DNA of 64,000 bases from Gloeocapsa sp. PCC 7428 (GCF_000317555.1 NC_019745.1:4278001-4342000); one strand, 5' to 3'; counted from the first letter of the stretch, positions 8,249 through 18,194 are shown. Numbers and translations: made by a program. The notes: generated from the sequence alone by a model not told the origin.

Positions 8249-9643
8249 TTAGCTATTTTTCGATACAGATTGCGATCGCGCTGAGCGCAAAATCGGTTTC
8301 GGTGTCGATGGTTTATCGGGTTCGATTATTGCAGCTTCTGACTGCATCCAAGCGGGACGAGTCGAATCATACGCCATCTGTAATGCAGCAGCAGCGATCG
8401 CGTGGACGTCGTATTCGTTGCTTAAATCGCGCACAATGGGTAAGAACGAAGCTAAACGTTCTCCTGATAGAACCTCTTGTACTTGACCTTGCAGCTTTTC
8501 TAAATGACGTGCTTCAATCTGCGCTCGCGTTGGAATAGAAATGACTTTCCAACTTTGACGAACGTGACGCTCAATCAATTGCTGTTTGCGTCGTTCAAAC
8601 GGTTGTACCAACGAAATCGCGGTTCCTTCTTTACCTGCACGCCCAGTTCGCCCGATGCGGTGGACATACGTTTCGACACTATCGGGTAAGTCGTAGTTGA
8701 TGACGTGCGTCAAATCTTCGACATCTAAACCACGCGCCGCGATATCAGTCGCAATCACCCAGCGTACTTGCTTGTTCCGGAAGCGCATTAACAGTCTTTC
8801 ACGCGCTTGCTGCGTTAAATCGCCGTGATATTCGTCTACGCTGTAACCTGCTGCTTGTAACTGATTTGTCAGTTCAGCCGCCGTTTTTCGAGTGCGCACA
8901 AAGATCAAAGCAGATTCGGGATCTTCCAGCGCCAAAATCGGTTGTAAGGCGCGTGCTTTTGTCCAATGGCGGGGAACTAAGTACGCAACTTGATTGATGC
9001 GTGTTGGTGCTGCTTTTGGCTGTTCGACTGTCACCGTTACGGGCGATCGCAAAAACTTTGTCACTAATTGACGAATCGACGGTGGCATTGTGGCAGAGAA
9101 TAAAGCTGTTTGCCGTTCGCTTGGTGCAGTCTGTAAAATTTTCTCTACATCATCAATAAAGCCCATGCTGAGCATTTCATCGGCTTCGTCTAACACCATC
9201 CAATTAATTTGATTTAGCTGCAAGCTACCGCGATCGATCAAATCAATCACCCGCCCTGGCGTACCGACAACAATTTGCACGCCACGCTTGAGTTGTAGCA
9301 TTTGTCGGTCAATCGATTGTCCGCCATAAATTGCTACTACACGGATATTTTGCTCGCCGATAAAGCTAGAAATCGCTTCTTTTACCTGTACCGCTAACTC
9401 GCGTGTGGGTGTCAAAATTAAAGCTTGCACCGATCTTTGATTTGGGTCAATGCGCTCTAAAATTGGCAATGAAAATGCGGCTGTTTTTCCGGTACCAGTT
9501 TGCGATTGTCCGACAACATCGCGCCCTGCAAGTAAGTGAGGAATTGCTTGCGCTTGAATATTTGTCGCTGCTGTAAATCCAATTTTTTCTAAATGTTGAA
9601 TACGTGCTTCTGAAAGACCCAAGCTTTCAAAGGAAAAATTCAT
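8249..9643 (-). CDS. DEAD-box RNA helicase (CrhR/DeaD-like)
   Basis: A 464-residue ATP-dependent RNA helicase. Motifs in order: Q-motif region (FESLGLSEARIQHLEKIGF), Walker A SQTGTGKTAAFS (about 47-58), PTRELAVQV, TPGRVIDL, DEAD in VLDEADEMLSMGF, SAT, then the second RecA domain with ARGLDVEDLTHVINYD and HRIGRTGRAG. The C-terminal extension of about 110 residues carries no recognisable RNA-recognition domain. Cyanobacteria use one such helicase (CrhR) in redox and cold response; the assignment to CrhR is plausible but not certain. The start is ATG, 50 bp from the rimO stop. Confidence 0.92.
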   Translation of the reverse strand: MNFSFESLGLSEARIQHLEKIGFTAATNIQAQAIPHLLAGRDVVGQSQTGTGKTAAFSLPILERIDPNQRSVQALILTPTRELAVQVKEAISSFIGEQNIRVVAIYGGQSIDRQMLQLKRGVQIVVGTPGRVIDLIDRGSLQLNQINWMVLDEADEMLSMGFIDDVEKILQTAPSERQTALFSATMPPSIRQLVTKFLRSPVTVTVEQPKAAPTRINQVAYLVPRHWTKARALQPILALEDPESALIFVRTRKTAAELTNQLQAAGYSVDEYHGDLTQQARERLLMRFRNKQVRWVIATDIAARGLDVEDLTHVINYDLPDSVETYVHRIGRTGRAGKEGTAISLVQPFERRKQQLIERHVRQSWKVISIPTRAQIEARHLEKLQGQVQEVLSGERLASFLPIVRDLSNEYDVHAIAAAALQMAYDSTRPAWMQSEAAIIEPDKPSTPKPILRSARSQSVSKNS

Positions 9644-9693
9644 CTAATCTCCTAATATGTACTGTGTTTCACTTGCAATCAACGCGCCATTAA

Positions 9694-11013
9694 CTAGTTG
9701 TTAACGACATGACCATAAAGGTCGTAAATATCGGCATCGGTAATCTTGACTGGTACCAGAGAACCTAGCCGCGCTGCACCCTGAACGTAAACTAAACCAT
9801 CAACTTCCGGAGAAAATCGGGCAGAACGTCCCACGAGTTCTCCAGTTTCTGGATTTTCTTGCTCGATCAGCACTTCTACGACTTTGCCGACTTCTTGTTG
9901 ATTCTTACGCAACGAAATCGGTTGCTGAATTTCCATCACCGCATCGCGTCGCGCTTCCATAACTTCTTGCGGTAACTGATTTGGCAAACTGTACGCCGGA
10001 GTTCCTTCCTCTGGAGAGAATGTAAATACTCCAACATGGTCAAATTCATGACGCTGAACAAATTGCAGTAGATGCTCAAAGTGTTCTTTTGTCTCTCCAG
10101 GAAATCCAACGATAAACGTTGTTCGTAGCACCGCCTGCGGAATTGCTTGCTTGATGCGTTCGATAATCCCGTCGTTGACGCGCCCTTGCCAAGGACGATT
10201 CATCGCGCGCAGAACTTCTGGATGCGAGTGCTGTAACGGTAAGTCTAAATAAGGTAGAACATTGGGCGTTGCTTGAATTGCCTCAATGACTTTTGGTGTC
10301 AGTCCTGTAGGATAGGCGTAGTGCATCCGAATCCAGGGAATACCGACTTTCCCTAATGCTTGCAGCAGTTCGGCTAATCGCGGTTCTCCGTAAACATCGA
10401 CACCGTAATTTGTCGTAATTTGCGAAATGAGGATAATTTCCTGGACGCCTTGCGCTGCAAGTTGTTTGGCTTCTGCCACAATCGATTCAATCGAGCGCGA
10501 TCGCTGATTTCCTCGCAGATGTGGAATAATGCAAAACGCACAGCGATAATCACATCCTTCCGCAACACGGAGATAGGCGACACCTTCAGTCGTTGTTCGA
10601 TAGCGTGGTGTTGTCTCATCCGCAATATACGTTGGTTCAGCAGTCACTTCTTGAACGCGTTCTCCTGCCTCAACCCGATGAATTACATTAACAATTTTGT
10701 GATAGTCTCCTGTTCCTACCACTGCTACTGCTTCGGGCAACTCTTCTAAGAGTTCCTGCTGAAAGTGTTGCGCCATACAGCCCGCGATTACGATCTTTTT
10801 TCCCGCGTCTGCTAGTTCTACCAAAGTTCGTACAGATTCTTCCCGCGCCGCTTGAATAAAGCTACAGGTATTAACGATGACATAATCTGCTAGTTCTTCA
10901 TTTGTATCTACACCATAGCCGGCTTGAACTAAAAGCCCTAGCATGTGTTCCGTATCGATTCGGTTTTTCTCGCAGCCCAAATGAGAAATCGCAATTGTTG
11001 GCTTATCACCCAT
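9694..11013 (-). CDS. rimO: Ribosomal protein S12 methylthiotransferase RimO
   Basis: A 439-residue radical-SAM methylthiotransferase that adds a methylthio group to the S12 aspartate. It has an N-terminal UPF0004 domain with cluster-binding cysteines ([38 protein letters not shown]), then the radical-SAM motif CDYRCAFC (about 154-161) and a C-terminal TRAM domain. The EKNRIDTE signature and [10 protein letters not shown] pattern separate it from MiaB, which is also encoded in the window. It lies upstream of the helicase on the same strand with a 50-bp gap. Confidence 0.93.
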   Translation of the reverse strand: MGDKPTIAISHLGCEKNRIDTEHMLGLLVQAGYGVDTNEELADYVIVNTCSFIQAAREESVRTLVELADAGKKIVIAGCMAQHFQQELLEELPEAVAVVGTGDYHKIVNVIHRVEAGERVQEVTAEPTYIADETTPRYRTTTEGVAYLRVAEGCDYRCAFCIIPHLRGNQRSRSIESIVAEAKQLAAQGVQEIILISQITTNYGVDVYGEPRLAELLQALGKVGIPWIRMHYAYPTGLTPKVIEAIQATPNVLPYLDLPLQHSHPEVLRAMNRPWQGRVNDGIIERIKQAIPQAVLRTTFIVGFPGETKEHFEHLLQFVQRHEFDHVGVFTFSPEEGTPAYSLPNQLPQEVMEARRDAVMEIQQPISLRKNQQEVGKVVEVLIEQENPETGELVGRSARFSPEVDGLVYVQGAARLGSLVPVKITDADIYDLYGHVVNN

Positions 11014-11440
11014 ACAGTAAGTCGCTTGTGTTTTGCAGTCGAAATTATCGCCAGCGGATTTTACTGCTTTACAAACACAGGTCGTCAGCTTACTCCACCA
11101 GCGCTAACAATGGATATTAATGCCGTTTCGTTGCTGGGCTTAGAGGATAAAACTGGATTTCGTTTAAATTTCTTAATTTTAAACTTAGAGAAATACCAAT
11201 TGTTAAACTGGTATTAAGCTACCCTACTTTGCCCTATGCAGTGTTGTTGTAGGAACAATAGTTGTACCTAGCTTGATGTTGGAGTGGCAAACTCCGTTGC
11301 ACCTGGTTTATATCTTAACATATCTTATGAATACTGTGCTGCTAACTCCAGCAAAGGATAAATTATGTCATCGCTGCGTGTACGATTTAAGTTGCTTATT
11401 TTAACCGCGCTGAAGCTGAAGCGTCTGTAGTGGAGAAAAA
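11014..11440. other. Intergenic region between rimO and btpA
   Basis: 427 bp holding the divergent promoters of rimO and btpA. Two small inverted repeats are visible: AATACCA/TGGTATT (11192-11198 with 11209-11215) and GGAGT/ACTCC (11281-11285 with 11291-11295). Neither is followed by a T-run. No convincing tRNA, riboswitch or small gene was seen. Confidence 0.5.
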
Positions 11441-12304
11441 GTGGACTTAAAGCAGCTATTTAAAACTCCCAACCCAATTATCGGCGTAGTTCATTTACTA
11501 CCGTTGCCCACCGCACCAGGTTGGGGTAATAACCTTAAAGCCGTGATTGACCGTGCCGAACAAGAGGCAACAGCGCTGGCGAGTGGCGGCGTTGATGGTA
11601 TTATCGTTGAAAATTTTTTTGACGCGCCATTTACAAAAAATCAAGTCGATCCAGCGGTAGTCAGTGCGATGACCGTAGTCATTCAGCGGCTAATGCAGTT
11701 AGTTACGATTCCGCTTGGGGTGAATGTCCTGCGGAACGACGCGCATAGCGCCTTAGCGATCGCCACCGTTGTCAAAGCCCAATTCATTCGCGTCAACGTT
11801 CTCACGGGCGTGATGGCAACAGATCAAGGATTAATCGAAGGGCAAGCGCACCAATTATTGCGCTATCGTCGCGAAATTGGCAGCGATGTCCGAATTTTTG
11901 CGGATGTACTTGTCAAACACGCACGACCGTTGAGTTCGCCAAATCTGACTGTGGCTGTACAAGATACGATCGAGCGGGGTTTAGCCGATGCCGTCATTTT
12001 GTCAGGTTGGGCAACAGGTAGCCCACCCGATTTACAAGATTTAGAACTTGCCAAAGCAGCAGCTTACGATACGCCAGTTCTGATTGGCAGCGGTGCGAAC
12101 TGGGAAAATATTTCGACATTAATGCAAGCCGCAGACGGTGTGATCGTCTCCTCATCGCTGAAACGGCACGGTCGCCGCGAGCAAACAATCGATCCGATTC
12201 GCGTTAGCCAATTTGTCGAAGCTGCACGCAGTAGCAAGCTGCAAACTATAAAAGTGGGCGATCCGATGGGGATCAAAGATCAAGAATCGGGGGTGCGGAG
12301 TTAG
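11441..12304 (+). CDS. btpA: BtpA family protein, photosystem I biogenesis
   Basis: A 287-residue TIM-barrel protein of the BtpA/SgcQ family, starting at GTG. Recognisable segments are NPIIGVVHLLPLPTAPGW, GGVDGIIVENFFDAPF, GVNVLRNDAHSALAIA and VLIGSGANWENI. In Synechocystis, BtpA is a peripheral thylakoid protein needed to stabilise the PSI reaction-centre subunits, notably at low temperature. Its chemistry is unknown. The last 15 or so residues (GIKDQESGVRS) are charged and probably variable. Confidence 0.92.
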   Translation: MDLKQLFKTPNPIIGVVHLLPLPTAPGWGNNLKAVIDRAEQEATALASGGVDGIIVENFFDAPFTKNQVDPAVVSAMTVVIQRLMQLVTIPLGVNVLRNDAHSALAIATVVKAQFIRVNVLTGVMATDQGLIEGQAHQLLRYRREIGSDVRIFADVLVKHARPLSSPNLTVAVQDTIERGLADAVILSGWATGSPPDLQDLELAKAAAYDTPVLIGSGANWENISTLMQAADGVIVSSSLKRHGRREQTIDPIRVSQFVEAARSSKLQTIKVGDPMGIKDQESGVRS

Positions 12305-12388
12305 TCATCGTTTGCCATAGAATGCTACCTTGAACTTGTCAAAATAAAACTTAGGCAATAAAAAAGTCTTAAGTATTGACATATTGCC

Positions 12389-12416
12389 ATTAGCCACTAG
12401 TCACTAGCCATGAGTC
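12389..12416. repeat. Heptad repeat array over the VKOR start codon
   Basis: Four consecutive 7-mers, ATTAGCC ACTAGTC ACTAGCC and ATGAGTC, occupy 12389-12416 in exact 7-bp register. The fourth contains the ATG of the VKOR gene, so the array forms its translation initiation region in place of a clear Shine-Dalgarno sequence. Confidence 0.75.
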
Positions 12417-13369
12417 GCCGACGATCTACTCCTTGGATACATCGATGGTCACGTCCGCTAATCGCAGCGATCGCGTTGCTAGGCGCACTGACTACCGCAT
12501 ACTTAACGATCGTAAAGTTTACCCAAAGTTCCACTGCTTGTCCTGCGGGAAACTGCGATCTCGTTCTTTCTAGCCCTTATGCCACAGTTTTTGGCTTACC
12601 GTTAGCTTTGTTTGGTTTCTTAGCTTACGCCAGCATGAGCGCGTTTGCTTTGGCACCTTTGGCAATCAACCCAGGACGCAAAAAAGAACTGCGTTCGCAA
12701 GTAGAAAATTGGACTTGGTTGCTACTGCTGGCTGGTGCGATCGCCATGACCGTCTTCAGTGGTTACTTGATGTATTTGCTCTTTTCGCAAATTCAAGCGA
12801 CTTGTATTTACTGTATTGCCTCAGCGATCTTCTCAGTTAGCCTTTTAGTCCTCACGATTATTGGTCGGGCGTGGGACGATATCGGGCAAATTTTCTTTAC
12901 CGCGATCGTTGTCGGTATGATTACCCTCATTGGGACTCTCGGTATCTACGCGGGAGTCAATCAACCAACCGCAACAACACCAGGACAAACCAGTACAAGT
13001 TTAAGCCCAACAACAGCGCCAACGCCTGGTGTGGGTTGGCAAATTACAACGACTTCTGGAGAAGCTGAAATAGCTTTAGCACGTCACCTAAATCAGATTG
13101 GTGCGAGAGAATTTGTCGCTTGGTGGTGTCCGCATTGCCACGAACAAAAGCAGTTGTTTGGACAACAAGCCTACGCCGAAATTAATCACATCGAGTGTGC
13201 TGCGGATGGTCAAAACGCGCGTCCCGATCTTTGTCAAGCCGCAGGTATTCAAAGCTTCCCAACCTGGGAAATCAATGGTCAGTTGTATCCTGGTTTAAGG
13301 TCTTTAGAAGAGTTAGCAGAACTTTCCGGCTACACAGGTCCACGCAATTTTCAGTACTCTCCCTCGTAA
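12410..13369 (+). CDS. VKOR-thioredoxin fusion, disulfide-bond forming oxidoreductase
   Basis: A 319-residue natural fusion of a four- to five-helix vitamin K epoxide reductase domain and a thioredoxin-like domain. The VKOR loop cysteines are C44 and C49 (TACPAGNCD), the quinone-proximal CxxC is C132-C135 (TCIYCIAS), and the thioredoxin active site is C240-C243 (WWCPHCHEQ). A proline/threonine-rich linker joins the two (about 185-208). In Synechococcus the homologous fusion (structure known) oxidises protein thiols in the lumen or periplasm using a quinone. It could act on photosystem assembly factors. The start codon lies inside a heptad array. Confidence 0.93.
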   Translation: MSRRRSTPWIHRWSRPLIAAIALLGALTTAYLTIVKFTQSSTACPAGNCDLVLSSPYATVFGLPLALFGFLAYASMSAFALAPLAINPGRKKELRSQVENWTWLLLLAGAIAMTVFSGYLMYLLFSQIQATCIYCIASAIFSVSLLVLTIIGRAWDDIGQIFFTAIVVGMITLIGTLGIYAGVNQPTATTPGQTSTSLSPTTAPTPGVGWQITTTSGEAEIALARHLNQIGAREFVAWWCPHCHEQKQLFGQQAYAEINHIECAADGQNARPDLCQAAGIQSFPTWEINGQLYPGLRSLEELAELSGYTGPRNFQYSPS

Positions 13370-13393
13370 GAGTCAGGGGTCGGGGATCAGGGA
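13370..13393. repeat. Degenerate heptad repeats after VKOR
   Basis: Directly after the VKOR stop codon come GTCAGGG, GTCGGGG and ATCAGGG units in approximate 7-bp spacing. A related TGACCT-type stretch sits at about 13481-13499, in the opposite orientation. Confidence 0.55.
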
Positions 13394-13577
13394 AATTTTT
13401 ATGCTTAAAAGCAAGGAAAATAGATAGTTACAGACGTTGAGAAATCAATTATTTTCTTTGCTGAGGCAATAGCCAATAACCTCTGACCTTTGATCCCTAC
13501 AAAAAATTGTTGCTATTGAATAATTCCTAACCTTCCTTGGGCAATCTAGCAGTAGGGAAGGTTGGGCATCGTCAAGC

Positions 13578-15779
13578 ATGGGTATAATTGGAGACGGTAG
13601 TAAAGGAACGAAAAAACGATTATTTAGAGGACAATTACGCACACGCAATCGTCGGCGAGTATGGCTAACCGCGCTCAGCGTTACTAGTTGTATCCTGTTA
13701 TTACGTTACTTTGGGGTTATCCAATCTTTAGAGTGGGCAGCCCTCGATCAATTTTTTCGTCTACGCCCACCTGAACCTACAGACGAACGAATTGCGATCG
13801 TTGCCATTGAAGAAGCTGATCTGCAATCTATCGGAAAGTGGCCCTTACCGGATACTATCATTGCGCAGCTATTGCAGCAATTACACCGTTACCAACCCCG
13901 CGTTATTGGTTTAGATCTTTACCGAGACTTACCTGTAGAACCTGGACACGAACAACTGCAACAAACCTACAAATCGCTTCCCAACTTAATCGGCATTGAA
14001 AAACTTGAAGATGAGTATAGTGCAGCGGTGTTACCCCCACTGATTTTGAATCAACAAGGTCGTGTAGGTTTCAATAACGTGATTCTTGATGCGGATGGAA
14101 AAGTACGCCGTAGTTTATTGTATTGGACAGCAGACGATAAAACGCATGAAAGTTTTGCGCTCAAACTCGCTTTAAGCTATTTGGCATCGCAAGGAATTGC
14201 TCCTCAACCAGCACAAAATCCCGACTATCTACGACTTGGAAAAAGTGTGTTTCCTTGCTTCAAACGCAATGACGGTGGTTACGCGCACGCTGATGATGGT
14301 GGTTATCAGATCATCTCTAATTTTCGCCACCCGCAAGCAAGCTTTCGTACGGTATCGCTTACAGATGTCTTAACGAATAAAGTACCAGCCGAGTGGTTTC
14401 GCGATCGCATCGTCTTGATCGGTTCTACTGCACCCAGTCTCAAAGACTTTTTCTTCACTCCTTACAGCAGCAGTTTCCTCACCCCAGCAGCACAACCCAT
14501 CGCGGGTGTAGAACTCCATGCTAATTTTATCAGCCAAATTCTCGATGCGGCACTTATTGGACGTCCAGTGATTCAAGTTTGGTCAAAATTGACTGAAAGC
14601 TTGTGGATTTTTGCGTGGACTTTTGTTGGTGCGTCGCTGAGTTGGCGTTTGCGTAAACCAACTCAGTTTATTGTGAGTCTTGCGATCGCCACTGCGCTAC
14701 TTGTTGGTAGTACATACATCGCTTTTACTGCTGGTTGGTGGCTACCTGTTGTTCCGCCACTCTTGGGTATTGCTGGCTGTGCGGTAGCGATCGCCAGCCA
14801 CATCGCCTATCAACAAGAAGGGCTACAGCGATCAAAAGAATTTTTGCAGGAAGTGATTAATACAATTCCCGATCCTGTTTTTGTCAAAAACCAACAGCAT
14901 CAGTGGATCGTTTTAAACGATGCATTTTGTCAATTTATTGGCTATCCACTGGAGGAATTACTCGAAAAGTCAGACTATCAATTTCTCCCGCAACATCAAG
15001 CCGATATTTCTTGGCAACAGGATGATATTGTTTTCGTCAGTGGCAATGCGATCGAAAACGAAGAGGAACTAACCGATTCTAGAGGTATAACTCATCTTGT
15101 TGCGACTAAAAAATCACTGCACAAAGACGCGGCGGGTAATTTATTTTTAGTGGGAGTGATGCGCGACATTACAGAACGTAAGCGAATTGAAGAGGAACTC
15201 AAGCGCACCGCTGCTGAACTTTTGCGATCAAACACTGAATTACAACATTCGCAAGACCGTTTGCGTTATCTTGCTTATCACGACTCACTCACAGGTTTAC
15301 CCAACCGCAAGTTATTTTACGACCACCTCAATCAGTCGCTTGCCTGGGCAGAAAATAATAAATTATCACTAGCGTTGTTGTTTATCGACTTGGATGGGTT
15401 CAAGCAAGTCAATGATACTCTTGGACACGATAGCGGCGATCGCCTACTGGTGACAGTTGCACAACGATTAACACTTTGTTTGCGTGGTAGCGACATTGTG
15501 TCTCGACTTGGCGGCGACGAATTTACGGTTATTCTTCCAGGAATCGCCAAAGCCGACGATGCTGCTACTGTTGCAGAAAAAATTTTAACAATGCTTTCGC
15601 AAGAATTTCATCTTAACGGACACACCATATGTATTACTGCCAGCATCGGCATTAGCATTTATCCAAACAATGGGACAGCCCAAGAAACGATAGTAAAACA
15701 AGCTGACTTGGCAATGTACCAAGCTAAGCGACTTGGTAAAAATTGCTACCAGTTTGCTGAGGTTGTCCCTTTGCACTAA
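13578..15779 (+). CDS. CHASE2-PAS-GGDEF diguanylate cyclase
   Basis: A 733-residue signalling protein. An N-terminal membrane helix (about 28-45) precedes a large extracytoplasmic CHASE2 sensor (about 50-315, with IAIVAIEEADLQSIGKWPLP and RIVLIGSTAPSLKDFF). Three hydrophobic helices follow (about 335-410), then a PAS domain (about 420-540) and a GGDEF domain (about 565-730). The active-site loop is intact (SRLGGDEFTVIL), and DSLTGLPNRKLFYDHL begins the domain, so c-di-GMP synthesis is expected. No EAL domain is present. The start used is ATG 13578. Confidence 0.9.
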   Translation: MGIIGDGSKGTKKRLFRGQLRTRNRRRVWLTALSVTSCILLLRYFGVIQSLEWAALDQFFRLRPPEPTDERIAIVAIEEADLQSIGKWPLPDTIIAQLLQQLHRYQPRVIGLDLYRDLPVEPGHEQLQQTYKSLPNLIGIEKLEDEYSAAVLPPLILNQQGRVGFNNVILDADGKVRRSLLYWTADDKTHESFALKLALSYLASQGIAPQPAQNPDYLRLGKSVFPCFKRNDGGYAHADDGGYQIISNFRHPQASFRTVSLTDVLTNKVPAEWFRDRIVLIGSTAPSLKDFFFTPYSSSFLTPAAQPIAGVELHANFISQILDAALIGRPVIQVWSKLTESLWIFAWTFVGASLSWRLRKPTQFIVSLAIATALLVGSTYIAFTAGWWLPVVPPLLGIAGCAVAIASHIAYQQEGLQRSKEFLQEVINTIPDPVFVKNQQHQWIVLNDAFCQFIGYPLEELLEKSDYQFLPQHQADISWQQDDIVFVSGNAIENEEELTDSRGITHLVATKKSLHKDAAGNLFLVGVMRDITERKRIEEELKRTAAELLRSNTELQHSQDRLRYLAYHDSLTGLPNRKLFYDHLNQSLAWAENNKLSLALLFIDLDGFKQVNDTLGHDSGDRLLVTVAQRLTLCLRGSDIVSRLGGDEFTVILPGIAKADDAATVAEKILTMLSQEFHLNGHTICITASIGISIYPNNGTAQETIVKQADLAMYQAKRLGKNCYQFAEVVPLH

Positions 15780-15900
15780 AAGCCCTGCGACTGAAGTCGC
15801 GGCTATGCAATCAAGGTGTGCCTGCGCACACTAGACTATAAAGTTTTTAGTGGCAGGTTGATTCGCACCCGCCTTGTGCATCTAATTTATTTATAACCAA
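15780..15900 (+). repeat. Nested-hairpin element, degraded copy E
   Basis: Begins at the base after the GGDEF gene's stop codon. It has hairpin 1, GCGACT-GA-AGTCGC (15787-15800), and hairpin 2, GGTGTGC (15815-15821) with GCACACT (15826-15832) around a CTGC loop. Both match the other copies in order and spacing. The terminal inverted repeats are missing, so this is a fragment. Confidence 0.65.
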
Positions 15901-15963
15901 CGTCAATAGAGTCAAGACATGATATAGCAGTCGAAGGAATAGCTAGGACATCGAACACGCTAA

Positions 15964-16015
15964 GTTGATAGTTGACAGTTGACAAAGTCTTCCCACACTC
16001 TCTTCACTGTCAACT
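15964..16015. repeat. GTTGACA...TGTCAAC repeat, copy 1
   Basis: An approximately 50-bp repeat with core AAGTCTTCCCACACTCTCTTC, flanked by GTTGACA on the left (two tandem units here) and TGTCAAC on the right, giving an inverted-repeat arm. A near-identical copy lies at 51990-52035 with only one left unit. Confidence 0.75.
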
Positions 16016-16048
16016 GATCTCTGACCCCTGACCTCTGACCTCTAACCC
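16014..16048. repeat. Heptad repeat array (CTGACCY)
   Basis: Five consecutive 7-mers in register: CTGATCT, CTGACCC, CTGACCT, CTGACCT and CTAACCC. They directly follow the GTTGACA repeat. The whole 15780-16194 gap otherwise holds no convincing gene. Confidence 0.75.
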
Positions 16049-16194
16049 CTGCTATGAGTGTCTTCTAGTGAATTTACTGATGACACGCCAGGCTTTTCTA
16101 AGCTTGTGTAAATTAACTATGTGCGTTACGTAAATGTACGGAACAAGACAAAGGAATATGAAATACTGAAATATATAGCGCTCCAGCAGCATCT

Positions 16195-16452
16195 ATGGCA
16201 ATTTATTTCAAACTTACAACTATTGTCACTTTTGTTGTCGGGGTACAACTGTTTAACCTCATAGAAACACAGAAACTAATAAGTATTCTTTTTAACACAA
16301 ATGTTACTGAATATCGTATTGCTGATGTGACGATTGTCTTAGCTGCTGATTTGGAATCGCCAGCGACTAACGGCAACACAAATTCAACTTCTCGTTTTAT
16401 TCCGCCGCGAAAAGGTGCGCCTAAAAGTACTCAAGGTTCTGGTACTAGGTAG
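16195..16452 (+). CDS. Small putative exported protein, unknown
   Basis: An 85-residue frame with a hydrophobic N-terminus (about residues 5-22) and a polar C-terminus ending FIPPRKGAPKSTQGSGTR. That ending resembles the short P-P-x-x-G-x-P-x-x-T-x-G-x-G-x-R motif found after the signal peptide of cyanobacterial DUF928-type exported proteins, which suggests a truncated relative. No further DUF928 sequence follows in frame. No strong ribosome binding site is visible, so it may not be expressed. Confidence 0.35.
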   Translation: MAIYFKLTTIVTFVVGVQLFNLIETQKLISILFNTNVTEYRIADVTIVLAADLESPATNGNTNSTSRFIPPRKGAPKSTQGSGTR

Positions 16453-16470
16453 CTGTTAAAGAAGTAAAAT

Positions 16471-18150
16471 TTACTCTTCCACTCTTTCAGATTGCCACCA
16501 CTGATGCTGTTGTACTAAGGTGTGAACTTGCCAATTAGGGTCGGTTTGAGGGTAATCTATACGATAGTGTCCGCCACGGCTTTCGGTACGAAAAGACGCA
16601 CTTTTGAGAATAAGATAAGCGACATCAAGTAAGTTCCGCGTTTCTCCCCATAAGCGCAACTGTTGTTCAGCAAAAGGTGAATCGACGGTAACTGTCTGTG
16701 CTGCGGGTAAATGAAGTACAAACTGACTCAAAGGTAAAGCTGCAAGTTCGTTTTGCCAAACGACAACCTGCGCGATCGCCTCTTCTAATTTACTTGCTTC
16801 GCGACAAATCCCCGCACCTTGCCATACTAAACGCGGTAATTCCTGACGCCACGTTGTTAATTTTTGTTGTTGAGTTAACCAATCATCTTCAGACAATGGA
16901 ATATCAATACTCGACAGAATGTAGCTATCATCCTTGCTCAAAGGAACTAATTCATCATTCAAATGCGCCATCTGCGCGCCGAAAACAATACACTCTAGCA
17001 AGGAGTTACTCGCTAAACGATTCGCGCCGTGTACTCCGGTACTTGCGGTTTCACCGACTGCATACAATCCAGGAATTGAAGTGTGGTTATCTAAATCTGT
17101 AACGATTCCACCCATCCAATAATGCGCCGCCGGAGCCACCGGAACAGGTTCAGAAAACACATCAATTCCCCAGCGCTGGCACACTTGAATAATATTAGGA
17201 AAACGATGCAGAATAGTCTCTTTTGGGATTGGACGTAAATCTAACCAAACATGAGCCGTTGCCGGATCAGACGCAGTACGCTGTAAATGATTGAAAATTG
17301 CACGACTTACCACATCTCTAGGTGCTAATTCTCCCGCAGGATGGTAGTCAAACGCAAAGCGGTGTCCTTGATCGTCAATTAAGTGCGCGCCTTCTCCGCG
17401 TACAGCTTCGCTAATCAAAAAGCGTGGCGCGCCAGCTTTTGTTAAAGCCGTAGGATGAAATTGCACAAATTCTAAGTCTCGCAGTAAAGCACCCGCCCGC
17501 CAAGCGATCGCTACTCCATCACCAGTACTAATCGCCGGATTTGTTGTTTGCGCGAAAACTTGTCCCCCACCGCCTGTAGCGAGAACAACGGCTTTCGCTT
17601 TTACCCAAGTAATACGATCTTGATAAAGTAAGCAAATTCCTTGACAGCGTTGCTGCGCATCGAGCCACAAATTTAAGGCATAAGCTTGCTGGATAACTTG
17701 GATGTTTTGGCGTTGTAGAACTTGAGCCGTGAGAGTTGTTGTCACTTCTCTACCCGTCGTATCCGCAGCATGAAGTACGCGACGGCGAGAATGCGCGGCT
17801 TCTAATGTTAAAGCTAGTTCGCGATCGCGGCGATCGAATGCAACTCCCAGTTTGACGAGCGATTGGATGCAACTCGGTGCCATTTTTGCCATAAATTCTA
17901 CGGAGGCGCGATCGCACAATCCTGCACCTGCGTGCAAAGTATCTTCGATATGAAGTAACGGCGAATCATCCGGCGCGATCGCCGCCGCGATTCCCCCCTG
18001 CGCCCAATCACTCGCCGACAGCGATACCGTATCTTTGGTAATTAAGCCAACTTGCAGATTTTCTGGCAAACATAGCGTGGTGTAAAGTCCCGCAGCACCA
18101 GCACCAACAACAATGACATCAAATTGAGTTTGGAGATTGATTTGAGACAA
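16471..18150 (-). CDS. nadB: L-aspartate oxidase
   Basis: A 559-residue FAD enzyme that oxidises L-aspartate to iminoaspartate, the first step of de novo NAD synthesis with NadA. The FAD-binding motif is at the N-terminus (VIVVGAGAAGLYTTLCLP), followed by SASDWAQGGIAAA, HAADTTGREVTTTL, RGEGAHLIDDQGHRF, and the second FAD motif GLYAVGETASTGVHGANRLASNS (split across about 355-378). The C-terminal helical domain is complete. The only start that fits is TTG (18148-18150), just downstream of a heptad array, which suggests low or controlled initiation. The gene converges on a small hypothetical gene. Confidence 0.95.
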   Translation of the reverse strand: MSQINLQTQFDVIVVGAGAAGLYTTLCLPENLQVGLITKDTVSLSASDWAQGGIAAAIAPDDSPLLHIEDTLHAGAGLCDRASVEFMAKMAPSCIQSLVKLGVAFDRRDRELALTLEAAHSRRRVLHAADTTGREVTTTLTAQVLQRQNIQVIQQAYALNLWLDAQQRCQGICLLYQDRITWVKAKAVVLATGGGGQVFAQTTNPAISTGDGVAIAWRAGALLRDLEFVQFHPTALTKAGAPRFLISEAVRGEGAHLIDDQGHRFAFDYHPAGELAPRDVVSRAIFNHLQRTASDPATAHVWLDLRPIPKETILHRFPNIIQVCQRWGIDVFSEPVPVAPAAHYWMGGIVTDLDNHTSIPGLYAVGETASTGVHGANRLASNSLLECIVFGAQMAHLNDELVPLSKDDSYILSSIDIPLSEDDWLTQQQKLTTWRQELPRLVWQGAGICREASKLEEAIAQVVVWQNELAALPLSQFVLHLPAAQTVTVDSPFAEQQLRLWGETRNLLDVAYLILKSASFRTESRGGHYRIDYPQTDPNWQVHTLVQQHQWWQSERVEE

Positions 18151-18166
18151 GGCAATAACTGGTAGA

Positions 18167-18194
18167 GATCAGAGGTCAGAGGTCAGGGGTCAGA
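18167..18194. repeat. Heptad repeat array in the nadB leader
   Basis: Four consecutive 7-mers (GATCAGA, GGTCAGA, GGTCAGG, GGTCAGA on the plus strand) lie 17-44 bp upstream of the nadB TTG start, in its 5' leader. Confidence 0.75.

Noticed and set aside
11192-11215. Possible terminator between rimO and btpA
   Set aside because: Hairpin is A/T-rich, lies upstream of both divergent genes and has no T-run.
16014-16048. CRISPR-like tandem repeats
   Set aside because: Units are only 7 bp with no spacers and no cas genes nearby; they are heptad arrays.
16698-17102. 134-residue open frame antisense to nadB
   Set aside because: Contained in nadB on the other strand; composition atypical and no start signal or motif.
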